From the NCBI GenBank assembly GCA_017533165.1, contig JAFXIM010000295.1:1-10174 (forward strand): a stretch of DNA of 10,174 bases. Direction: 5' to 3'. Shown piece by piece: positions 1 through 6,963 of this stretch (within the stretch, counting starts at the first letter, position 1; each line of letters opens with the position of its first letter). The notes beneath the pieces were generated by a model, which searched no databases, was not told the DNA's origin, and saw nothing but the letters and a program-made list of their open reading frames with translations. A program made the position numbers and the translations under genes. The stretch comes from Eggerthellaceae bacterium. GTDB lineage: Bacteria > Actinomycetota > Coriobacteriia > Coriobacteriales > Eggerthellaceae.

Positions 1-401
1 AAAAAGCCAAGTCTGTGCACCAAAATAGTCTAGTCCTGAATGCCAGGAGGGTCAATTCCCTGACCTCGGATCTGGGAATCGCTAAGCTCCGTTTCAGAGG
101 AAGGCTCTTTCGCTGCTATCGCTGTTCCAAATTCCATCCTTTGCGGAACCGTTTCGGACGGCGAAACATAATCTCATTACCGCAGGTCAAACAGGATGTT
201 TGAGTACTAAAAACCGTCGTTTTTCTTGCACGACAAAACGGCCCGAAGCTTACCTCGGGGCCCCGCAAAACATCCATCCTCGCTAGCCGTAGCGAAGCCA
301 ACTGCTATAACAGGCAAGTACGCGAAAGCGCAGCGTTAAGCGCGCCGAATCGGTCAGAGCGCCCGAAACTGCAAGCCTTTGCACTTGCGATATCCCCCCA
401 T
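1..401. other. Intergenic region with no recognisable intact gene
   Basis: This stretch is less GC-rich than the genes to its right. I see no reading frame with a family motif and no tRNA or rRNA signature. Short open frames exist on both strands (15-203 plus, 116-301 minus) but have no recognisable domain and no convincing ribosome binding site. It does hold small structures: a short A/T stem at 209-224 (AAAAAC, loop CGTC, GTTTTT), a stronger hairpin at 240-262 listed separately, and a 5-bp stem with a four-base loop at 281-294. It probably serves as the 3' flank of the minus-strand block. Confidence 0.5.
233..262 (-). terminator. Candidate Rho-independent terminator (minus strand)
   Basis: On the plus strand GGCCCGA (240-246) and TCGGGGCC (255-262) form a stem with one bulged G around an 8-base loop. 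Read on the minus strand the stem is followed by a short GTTTTG tract (plus 234-239), the order expected of an intrinsic terminator for minus-strand transcripts. It lies about 430 bases past the stop of the phosphatase gene and beyond the zinc-ribbon remnant, so it may end the whole block. The T-run is short, which limits confidence. Confidence 0.4.
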
Positions 402-665
402 CTATTGACGGTAATAGATTTCCCCGCAAGATCGGCATGATGCTCCGCCACGCAGCCCTTTTTTCAGTTTTCCACCGCAGTAGATGCAAACCCCCGCTTC
501 TTTGTACTATTTGCCGAGCGCTTCCAAAAACGGAGTGCATCGCAGCGCGTACACCCATCTTCCCGTAAAACCTTCCACTCTCGCAAGCGAAGGGCAGTTT
601 TCGGCGAAAGCTCGCCCCAGGACCTACGAAAACACATAGGCCACAATCAGGTCGATACCGTGGAT
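402..665 (-). pseudogene. Decayed gene ending in a C-terminal zinc ribbon
   Basis: One minus-strand frame reads as protein-like sequence from about 665 down to a TAG stop at 402-404, but is broken by in-frame TAG codons at 624-626 and 507-509; a TAA at 666-668 bounds it upstream. The last 34 codons encode a clear four-cysteine zinc ribbon: CIYCGGKL (plus 477-488 covers CIYC), an 11-residue linker, then CRSCG (CRSC at 426-437), ending IYYRQ. Both internal TAGs could each arise from a CAG glutamine codon by one transition, giving SQVLG and KQYKE. No start codon follows the second TAG before the ribbon, so the ribbon alone is not a small gene. I do not recognise the family upstream of the ribbon. 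Likely an inactivated gene, or a 3' remnant left by rearrangement next to the phosphatase gene. Amber readthrough is an alternative but has no support here. Confidence 0.5.
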
Positions 666-688
666 TTACCGAGCTAGCAAACCAAAGC

Positions 689-2953
689 CTAGCCCGCGGC
701 GGCGTCGCCGATGACCTTCCGGATGCGCAGCACGTTGCGCCCGCCTGCGCGCTCGTAGGACACCTCGTCCATGCTTCGCTTTACGATGAGGATGCCAAGC
801 CCACCCACCTCACGGCCCTCGGCGGGAAGGCTCGTGTCAGGCTCGGCCTTGGCAAGCGGATCGAAGGGTACGCCCTCGTCGCTGAAGGTGATGCTCACGG
901 CAAGAGGCTCTCCCTCAAACTCAACCGTCACGGTGGCCTTGCCCTCGCCGGGCGCATAGGCGTACTTCGCAATGTTGCCGAACAACTCGTCGATGGCCAC
1001 ATCTATCTGCATCTGGGCTTTGAGCGGGCAGCGCACGGCATCAAGCTCCTCGTTCACGAAATCGGTGACCACTTGGATGTTCGAGACGCTTGCGTCGAGA
1101 GTCAGCTCCTTCACGCGGCACTTCACCTCTCCCTTGGGCCTGTACTCCAGGCACAGCATGGTTATGTCGTCGAACTGCGGCACGGCTCCTGCGAAGGCGT
1201 CGACTTCGGCCCCGATGGCCTCGCATACCTCCCGGACACCCGCGCTGTCGCGTGCGGCCGCCTTGAAGGCTGCCAGCATGCGCGCCTCCCCGAAGAGCTC
1301 GTTGCCCTCGTCGGCGGCCTCGGTCACGCCGTCGGTGTAGAGGAACAGCATGTCACCCGGCTCTAGCCGCAGCTCGTGCCTGCGGTAGCGCACGCCCTCC
1401 ATGCCCGCGAGCACGAAGTTGGGCCGCGCGTTCAGAAGCTCGACGCGCCCGTCCGCGCGCATGAGGGCAGGCGGGTTGTGCCCCGCATTGGCGTACTCGA
1501 GCCGTCCCGTGCGCACGTCGAGCAGACCCAGCCACACCGTGACGAACATGCCCGCCTCGTTGCCCTCGCAAAGCCTCTCGTTGGCGCGGCGAAGAGCCTC
1601 GGCTGCGTCTCCGACCGACTCCGCGCAGCTCTTCAGCATGGTCTTCGCCTGCATCATGAACATGGCAGCCGGGATGCCCTTGCCCGACACGTCGGCGACC
1701 ACGAGCGCCAGCGTGTCGTCGTCGATAAAGTAGAAATCGTAGAAGTCGCCGCCGACCTCCTTGGCCGTGCGCATTCCCGCCCAGATCTCGAACTCGTCCC
1801 GGTTGGGGTACGGCGGGAAGGTCGAGGGCAGGGCCGAGTGCTGGATGGCTTTCGCCAGCGCGAGCTCCGCGTCGACCCGCGCGGCGGCGTCGGCAATGTA
1901 GCGCTTGAGCGTGTCGACCGTGGCGTTGATGTCATCGGAGAGCTCGTCGAACTCGGCGTGCGTGCGCACGTCGACCACCGTGTCGAGCTGCCCGTCCGAA
2001 ATGGCGGAGAGCGAGTCGTTGATCTGGTAGATGTTGCTCACCACCTGGCGTTTGACCAGCACGTACACCATGGCGAACAGCGCGGCGAAAACGAGGATCT
2101 GCATGGCGGTGGTTATGCCGACGGACACGTTGCGGGAAAGCGTTGCCTCGCTTCGCGGGATGGCGGCCACGATAAGGTAGCCCTCCGTCTGCTGGTACAT
2201 GCAGTGGCAGGGCCGGCCGTACGCCTCGGCTAGGAAGAGCTCGCCAGCGGGCGTAGCGGCCGGGTCTATGGCGAGGCCGATGGCCGAGAGGTTCTCTCCC
2301 TCGCTTCCGTGCATGTCGCTCACGATGCATCCGGATTCGTCGGCTATGACCACGCTGCCGTCCTCGCCGACGTGACGGTTCCTGGTAACGCCCACCACGA
2401 ACTCGTCGATGTCGCGCTGGAAGCGATCTGCATCGTAGCCCACCTGTACGAAGCCCCCGCGCTCGAGGGCAGCTCCGCCGTACTTGCGCGAGATGGACGC
2501 ATCGTAGGAAACCGGCTGGTAGCTTTGCACGAAGCGATCCCGCCCCTCGAGCAGGACCATGAACTCCGCCGACTGGGCGCCCGAGGCCATGTCGTAGCCG
2601 AGGAAGTCCGGGTAGGTGGTGGCGAAAATGGCGCCGTCTTCGCCGATGCAGTTGATCTCGGAGACGTCGTAGCGTCGCGCGAGCTCGGAAAGCAGCGCAC
2701 TGTCGATGGCCTCAGCGGCATCGAGGTCGGCCGCCACCAGAGCCGCCAGTTCGAGGAGGTTCTCGTCGGAGGCGTCGTTGATGTCCTGGCGCACGTCGGC
2801 GAGGTTTATCTCAAGCAGGTTGACGGCGTTGCGCTCGGCAAGGGCGCCCTGGATGACCCACAGGCACGCCGTGGTGGCAAGAAACGCAAGGGCCACCAGC
2901 ACCAGAAGCCAGCGCTGAAAAGCCTGGGATATCCTTGGCTTGCCCTTCGCCAT
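689..2953 (-). CDS. Membrane sensor SpoIIE/RsbU-type phosphatase with C-terminal RsbW-like ATPase domain
   Basis: The 754-aa protein is predicted to dephosphorylate a STAS antagonist and may also rephosphorylate it. Domain order: TM helix about 16-38; extracytoplasmic region about 40-278 with a Cache-like pattern around residues 96-150; TM helix about 279-301; HAMP-like linker about 302-355; PP2C/SpoIIE domain about 370-605; RsbW-type HATPase domain about 615-750. Metal-binding acidic residues of the phosphatase are present: D403 (GGDFYDF), D421 (ADVSGKG), D541 (LYTDGVTE) and D595/D596 (FDDITM). The ATPase domain keeps an N-box (E656, N660 in DELFGNI), the D692-E-G segment and a glycine-rich GGLGI at 717-721, so it could bind ATP. 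The start is supported by GGGCGGGG 8 bases upstream, and only 15 bases separate it from the STAS stop, so the two are co-transcribed and the STAS protein is the obvious partner. Ligand of the sensor domain unknown. Confidence 0.88.
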   Translation of the reverse strand: MAKGKPRISQAFQRWLLVLVALAFLATTACLWVIQGALAERNAVNLLEINLADVRQDINDASDENLLELAALVAADLDAAEAIDSALLSELARRYDVSEINCIGEDGAIFATTYPDFLGYDMASGAQSAEFMVLLEGRDRFVQSYQPVSYDASISRKYGGAALERGGFVQVGYDADRFQRDIDEFVVGVTRNRHVGEDGSVVIADESGCIVSDMHGSEGENLSAIGLAIDPAATPAGELFLAEAYGRPCHCMYQQTEGYLIVAAIPRSEATLSRNVSVGITTAMQILVFAALFAMVYVLVKRQVVSNIYQINDSLSAISDGQLDTVVDVRTHAEFDELSDDINATVDTLKRYIADAAARVDAELALAKAIQHSALPSTFPPYPNRDEFEIWAGMRTAKEVGGDFYDFYFIDDDTLALVVADVSGKGIPAAMFMMQAKTMLKSCAESVGDAAEALRRANERLCEGNEAGMFVTVWLGLLDVRTGRLEYANAGHNPPALMRADGRVELLNARPNFVLAGMEGVRYRRHELRLEPGDMLFLYTDGVTEAADEGNELFGEARMLAAFKAAARDSAGVREVCEAIGAEVDAFAGAVPQFDDITMLCLEYRPKGEVKCRVKELTLDASVSNIQVVTDFVNEELDAVRCPLKAQMQIDVAIDELFGNIAKYAYAPGEGKATVTVEFEGEPLAVSITFSDEGVPFDPLAKAEPDTSLPAEGREVGGLGILIVKRSMDEVSYERAGGRNVLRIRKVIGDAAAG

Positions 2954-2968
2954 GCGGTCGGCCCCGCC

Positions 2969-3265
2969 CTACTCGATGGTCAGGACGTCGCAAAAGCCCG
3001 TGACCTCGAAGATCTCCATGACGACCTCGTTCACGTTGACCACCTTCATGGCCCCCTGGCGGTTCATGGTCTTCTGCGCCGCGAGCAGCACGCGCAAGCC
3101 GGCGCTCGACAGGTAGTCGAGGGCGGAAAGGTCGAGCACGAGACTCTCGACGCCTTCAAGGCTCGCGTTCAGCTCGGCCTCGAGTGCAGGGGAAGTCGCC
3201 GTATCCAGACGCCCCGCCAAAACGACGGTCAGCTGGCTGCCGGTTGCGATCTTCTCGATGTTCAT
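2969..3265 (-). CDS. STAS-domain anti-sigma factor antagonist (SpoIIAA/RsbV-like)
   Basis: A 98-aa single STAS domain. In partner-switching systems such proteins bind an RsbW-type kinase when unphosphorylated, are inactivated by phosphorylation of a conserved serine, and are restored by a SpoIIE/RsbU phosphatase. The characteristic segment DLSALDYLSSAGLRVLL is present (about residues 45-61), with Ser53/Ser54 in the phosphorylation position before Ala-Gly-Leu. I chose the start at 3265 over an in-frame ATG at 3310 because a strong AAGGAG (3272-3277) lies 6 bases upstream and the 15 extra residues do not resemble STAS sequence. The phosphatase gene follows after 15 bases. The symporter with its RsbW-like domain lies 215 bases upstream. 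No sigma factor gene is visible in the window, so the final output of this antagonist is open. Confidence 0.92.
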   Translation of the reverse strand: MNIEKIATGSQLTVVLAGRLDTATSPALEAELNASLEGVESLVLDLSALDYLSSAGLRVLLAAQKTMNRQGAMKVVNVNEVVMEIFEVTGFCDVLTIE

Positions 3266-3352
3266 GACGGACTCCTTGCCTGCGGGTGAATTTGAACGAA
3301 GCACCCTCATGGTACTACAGCGGCAGCCGACGCACGGCCCTCAAACGGGTAT

Positions 3353-3434
3353 GCGCGCCAAGCCTTCGGCCAAGTAAAGCCGCGGTCGCGCGCGCCAAGC
3401 CGTCGGCCGTCGGCCAAAAGCCATCGGCTGCGGC
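3353..3434. repeat. Short GC-rich imperfect repeats between symporter and STAS genes
   Basis: Two 20-base copies of GCGCGCCAAGCC(T/G)TCGGCC(A/G) lie at 3353-3372 and 3390-3409, differing at two positions. The second copy runs on into further partial copies of a TCGGCC core (GTCGGCC, ATCGGC, TGCGGCC) up to about 3434. The array sits in the 215-base gap between the symporter stop and the STAS start. It can fold into GC-rich structure, but no T-run marks it as an intrinsic terminator. It could be a REP-like element, a binding-site cluster or replication slippage. Confidence 0.45.
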
Positions 3435-3480
3435 CGAGTCTATTGCGCTTTTACGCTCTTGCTTCTGCTCTTCGCCTCAT

Positions 3481-5103
3481 CTAGGCCTTCAGTGTCTTCT
3501 CGTCAAGCATGTCTAAGCGCTTTGCACCATGAGTGAGCTGGATGGCCAGGTCTGTCTGACAGCCACCCGTACCCACGAAATCATGCACCGTGCCGATGGC
3601 CACGGCCAGCGCGAGCGCTTCGACGGGAATCCCGAGCTGCATGAACATGAGCGTGTAGCAGCTCAGCGCTCCGCCGGGGATGGGAGGCGCGGCCACCGAG
3701 AGCACCACGGCGTTGATCACGCACAGTATGACGGCGCCCACGCTCAGCTCGACACCGTACAGCTGCGCCGCGAAGATCGACACGACGATGAACGACGAGG
3801 CTGCGTGCGGCATGAACACCACCGTGCCAACGGGCACCGCGAAGTCGACCAGCTTCCCGTCGATGCCGAGCTTCTGCTTGCAGGCGTCAACCGTCATCGG
3901 GAGGGCGGCTGCGGAAGACGCCGTCGAAAGGCCCACCAGGAAAGGCTGCAGCAGCTTTTTAGCGGCCTTCACAGGACTTGCCCCGAGTCGGAGCATCGAA
4001 AGCAGCTCGATGCCCACCTCCACGAAAACGACCAGCGACCCCACGATGATGGCCGAGAGCATGCCGGCGGCGCTTTGGGCGAACGCGCCGTCCAGGATCA
4101 GGCAGAGGATCGAAGTGAACACGAAGACGGGCAGGATGCTGCTTACCGCGCCGAGGATCATCTGCACGATGGCGTTCGCCTGGTCGACCACGTCCATCAA
4201 GGCGCTCACGCGGTCGCGCATCATGACCACGGCGATGCCGACAACCACGCCCATGAAGAGTATCTGCAGCGTGTTGCCCTCGAGGAAGGGGGCGGCGACG
4301 TTGTGGGGGATGATGTCGAGCACCATGGCTACGACGGAGGCCAGCACGTCCTGCCCTCCCTGGGAGTCGCCGAACGAAGGCTGGAAGAACACGATGGAAA
4401 CGGCGGTGACCGCCACCGTGTAGGCGGTCGTGACCAGCATGAACCGCGAAAGGAGGCTCGACCCGATGGTGCCGAGGCGCTGCGAATCGCCGATGTTGGC
4501 GATGCCCCATACCATCGAGAGAAACATCAGCGGGCCGACGATGCAGGTGAAGCAGCCTAAGAAGGCGTTGAGCAGCGGGTTCAGGAAGGTGTTCAACGCG
4601 AATTCGCTCCATCCCTTAGGAAGAACGGAGAAGATCGCCGCGCAGGCGAGCGCGAGGACGATGGCAAGCCCCATTGAGGCGAGCTGGCCCATCTGGCGCT
4701 TCCGCTTGAGCGAGCACGATGCCACGTTGACGCCGTCGCGGTGCTGCCAGGAAAGGCCGAGGCCGAGGTTTTCCATGATCGAGCGGCCGAGCTGCCCGTT
4801 GCCGAACTCGTCGTCCGGTCTTTGCGAGAGCGGGTCGAAGGGCGCCCCCGCACAGGAGAGCGTTACGCTCACTCGCCCGAACCGGCGGAGCACCTCCAGC
4901 TCGCAGGGGCCGTCAAGCGCGCCGGCGTCGATCCACGCGAGCAGTACCTCCTCAAGCGAAAGCCGCGTGCGCAGGATGTCGCGCTGGGCGAGCCCGCTTG
5001 CCGCGAGCGCCTCCTGCACAAGATCGGACATCTGGTCGACGCCCTCATAGGTGAGGGGAAACTCAGCGCGGCGCACGCCGCGGGAAGAACCGCCGAAAAC
5101 CAT
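3481..5103 (-). CDS. RsbW-like HATPase domain fused to DAACS-family (glutamate/dicarboxylate-type) symporter
   Basis: A 540-aa two-part protein. Residues about 12-133 resemble an RsbW/SpoIIAB-type ATPase domain: a helix LSLEEVLLAWIDAG in the N-box position (lacking the usual Asn), GAPFDPL, and GQLGRSIMENLG with a final GVNVASCSLK strand. Residues about 138-530 are a multi-spanning DAACS symporter, with the serine-rich re-entrant loop STASSAAALP (393-402), the PPIPGGA loop (about 473-479) and the last substrate helix HDFVGTGGCQTDLA (507-520). By comparison with GltPh, the Asp and Thr of this helix remain (D508, T512), but the Arg that holds an acidic side chain is Gly511 and the conserved Asn aligns with Cys515, so the substrate may not be dicarboxylic. 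I chose the ATG at 5103 because AAGGGAG (5109-5115) lies 5 bases upstream; an in-frame ATG at 5148 adds 15 residues. The STAS and phosphatase genes follow. Confidence 0.85.
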   Translation of the reverse strand: MVFGGSSRGVRRAEFPLTYEGVDQMSDLVQEALAASGLAQRDILRTRLSLEEVLLAWIDAGALDGPCELEVLRRFGRVSVTLSCAGAPFDPLSQRPDDEFGNGQLGRSIMENLGLGLSWQHRDGVNVASCSLKRKRQMGQLASMGLAIVLALACAAIFSVLPKGWSEFALNTFLNPLLNAFLGCFTCIVGPLMFLSMVWGIANIGDSQRLGTIGSSLLSRFMLVTTAYTVAVTAVSIVFFQPSFGDSQGGQDVLASVVAMVLDIIPHNVAAPFLEGNTLQILFMGVVVGIAVVMMRDRVSALMDVVDQANAIVQMILGAVSSILPVFVFTSILCLILDGAFAQSAAGMLSAIIVGSLVVFVEVGIELLSMLRLGASPVKAAKKLLQPFLVGLSTASSAAALPMTVDACKQKLGIDGKLVDFAVPVGTVVFMPHAASSFIVVSIFAAQLYGVELSVGAVILCVINAVVLSVAAPPIPGGALSCYTLMFMQLGIPVEALALAVAIGTVHDFVGTGGCQTDLAIQLTHGAKRLDMLDEKTLKA

Positions 5104-5154
5104 TCCCTCTCCCTTCGAAGCAAATCGGATCGCCGTTGATACTACCATGCCTTG

Positions 5155-5182
5155 CGTCCGTCAGAGGCGGGGCCTTCGGACG
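5155..5182. repeat. Inverted repeat between cstA-family gene and symporter
   Basis: CGTCCG (5155-5160) and CGGACG (5177-5182) form a perfect 6-bp stem around a 16-base GC-rich loop that can pair a little further inside. It sits in the 90-base gap between the CstA stop and the preferred symporter start. No T-run follows on the minus strand, so it is not a classical terminator. It might modulate expression between the two genes or be chance in GC-rich DNA. Confidence 0.3.
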
Positions 5183-5193
5183 GTGCGCGAAGC

Positions 5194-6963
5194 CTAAAGG
5201 CGACGCCTTTCCCGTCTCCCTTCGCCGCCGAAGACGACTCGCACGCCTTTGACGGCAAGAGCCACGGCCAGGGCCATAAGCAACAGGGCGATCGCTAGCT
5301 GCAGGATGTTTGCCGCCGTGGCGGCGCCGGCCAGCAGGGCGGCGGCTTTCCCCTTCACGGTGAGGACGAGCGACGCGAGCGTGACCACCAGCATGAAGGC
5401 CATCGGGAAGTACAGCATGGCGTTGTTCCTGCCCGCGTTGCCCAGCCAAGCGCACACGGCGAGCAGGCCGAGCGCGGCAAGCAGCTGGTTGGCGGCTCCG
5501 AAGAGGGGCCACACCAGCTGGTAGCCCGTCATGCCGAGGCTCACGCCGAGAGAGACGGTGATGAGGGTGGCGACCCACGGGTTGGCAAGCGCCTTGCGCC
5601 AGCCGTCGAGCTCGGATGCCTCCACGCCGGTGGGCGTGACGAGCTCTTGGAACATATAGCGGCCGAGGCGGGTCGCCGTGTCGAGGGAGGTCAGGCAGAA
5701 CACGGACACGGCAAGGACGAGCAGCGAATAGGCGACCTCCTCGATGCCGGAAAGTCCGGGGATCAGGGCGAGCATCTGCGAAAGGCCCGCCGCGAAGACC
5801 TGCGTAGGCGACGCGTAGGTGCCGTTCATGTAGTCGGCGTAGACGAAGGCCACCGCGCAAAGGGCGATCACGGCGACAAGGCACTCCAGCAGCATGCCCC
5901 CGTAGGCGATGGGCCGGGCTTCGGCCTCACGGTCGAGCTGCTTGGAAGTCGTCCCCGACGCCACCAGGCTGTGAAAGCCCGAGATGGCTCCGCAGGCTAT
6001 GGTGATGAAGAGGGCGGGGAACAGAAAGCCGCTTGCGGCGACCTTGCTTTCGCCGGCGCCAACCTCGAAGCCGGCGAAGGCGGGAATCTGGAGATCGGTC
6101 GAAACGCCGGTCAAGCCCGACCCGATAACCCCGACGAACGCCAGCGCGATCATTCCGTAAAGAAGGTAGCTCGACAGGTAGTCGCGCGGCTGCAGGAGTA
6201 TCCAGACGGGCGTCACCGACGCGACGAGGATGTATACGCCGACGATGATCATCCAGCTGGTGCCACCGAGGGCGAGCACGGGCGCAGAATAGCCGATCGC
6301 CACCACGGCGACGATGACGATGACGGCGGCCCCGACGTTGACGAGGGCGGGGATCTTGCGTCCGCGCGTGACGAAACCCCATATGACCGCAGCTGCGATG
6401 AACAGAACCGAAATGGTCGCCGTCCGCATGTTAGCCAAGTTGCTCGCCTCGAGGCTGGCGGCCTTGGCGACATCAGCGCCGGCGGGGACGGGGCTTACCG
6501 CGAAGGTCCCGGCGACGATGGAGGCGAAGGCCGCCACCACAAGTATCAGGGTCAGGTAGGCGAAAACGCAGAACAGCCTCTTCGCCGTATCGTCGATGTT
6601 CTGGGCGATGACGGTTGCGACGGTCTGCCCCTTGTGGCGAATGGAGGCGAATAGCGCCCCGAAGTCGTGCACCGCGCCGAAGAAGATGCCTCCTATGAGA
6701 ACCCAGAGGACAACCGGCACCCAGCCGAACACCGCCGCCTGGATGGGGCCGTTGATGGGCCCGGCTCCGGCGATGGATGAGAAATGATGCCCGAGGACCA
6801 CGTACGGCGGCGCGGGAACGTAGTCGACGCCGTCCTCGAGCTCGTGGGCCGGGGTGTCGCGCTTCGGGTCGATGCCCCACTGCCTCGCAAGCCAACCGCC
6901 GTAGAAGACGTAGCCTGCGATGAGGACGACGATGGCAACTACGAGAACGAGCATGGCGTTCAT
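5194..6963 (-). CDS. cstA: CstA-family transporter (carbon starvation protein A; pyruvate/peptide uptake)
   Basis: A 589-aa polytopic inner-membrane protein. CstA-family members import pyruvate (E. coli BtsT, CstA) and have been linked to peptide uptake during carbon limitation. Family motifs: GHHFSSIAGAGPINGP (58-73), GAVHDFGALFASIRHKGQ (about 96-113), SGFHSLVASGTTSKQL (328-343), LDTATRLGRYMFQE (427-440) and WPLFGAANQLLAALGL (485-500). The N-terminus is a hydrophobic helix (residues 3-20), and the end is a basic cytoplasmic tail. It is shorter than E. coli CstA (about 700 aa), as in many Gram-positive and anaerobe members. The start is supported by AAGGGGG (6971-6977) 7 bases upstream and an ATGA overlap with the gene before it, implying translational coupling. 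Neither a BtsSR-type two-component pair nor a YbdD-like small partner is visible nearby. Substrate within the family cannot be decided from the sequence. Confidence 0.93.
   Translation of the reverse strand: MNAMLVLVVAIVVLIAGYVFYGGWLARQWGIDPKRDTPAHELEDGVDYVPAPPYVVLGHHFSSIAGAGPINGPIQAAVFGWVPVVLWVLIGGIFFGAVHDFGALFASIRHKGQTVATVIAQNIDDTAKRLFCVFAYLTLILVVAAFASIVAGTFAVSPVPAGADVAKAASLEASNLANMRTATISVLFIAAAVIWGFVTRGRKIPALVNVGAAVIVIVAVVAIGYSAPVLALGGTSWMIIVGVYILVASVTPVWILLQPRDYLSSYLLYGMIALAFVGVIGSGLTGVSTDLQIPAFAGFEVGAGESKVAASGFLFPALFITIACGAISGFHSLVASGTTSKQLDREAEARPIAYGGMLLECLVAVIALCAVAFVYADYMNGTYASPTQVFAAGLSQMLALIPGLSGIEEVAYSLLVLAVSVFCLTSLDTATRLGRYMFQELVTPTGVEASELDGWRKALANPWVATLITVSLGVSLGMTGYQLVWPLFGAANQLLAALGLLAVCAWLGNAGRNNAMLYFPMAFMLVVTLASLVLTVKGKAAALLAGAATAANILQLAIALLLMALAVALAVKGVRVVFGGEGRRERRRL

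Noticed and set aside
163..198. Ten-base match CCGCAGGTCA shared with about 9764-9773, considered as an attachment repeat
   Set aside because: Too short, flanks do not match, and neither copy lies at a clear element boundary.
116..301. Minus-strand 61-aa frame with a single CLTCG motif
   Set aside because: Only one Cys pair, no second pair for a zinc site, and it crosses the terminator hairpin; likely chance.
1376..2233. Plus-strand open frame of 285 aa opposite the phosphatase gene
   Set aside because: No recognisable fold and wholly antisense to the phosphatase domain with its intact metal ligands.
2309..3289. Plus-strand open frame of 326 aa across the phosphatase N-terminus and STAS gene
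   Set aside because: It spans two well-supported minus-strand genes and has no motif of its own; high GC suppresses stop codons on the opposite strand.
3529..4560. Long plus-strand open frame (343 aa) opposite the symporter gene
   Set aside because: It is rich in His, Asp, Glu and Arg with no domain pattern, as expected from the antisense of a GC-rich gene. The minus-strand frame has clear transporter motifs.
5647..6654. Plus-strand open frame of 335 aa opposite the CstA gene
   Set aside because: Low-complexity charged composition typical of an antisense shadow; the CstA motifs on the minus strand are decisive.
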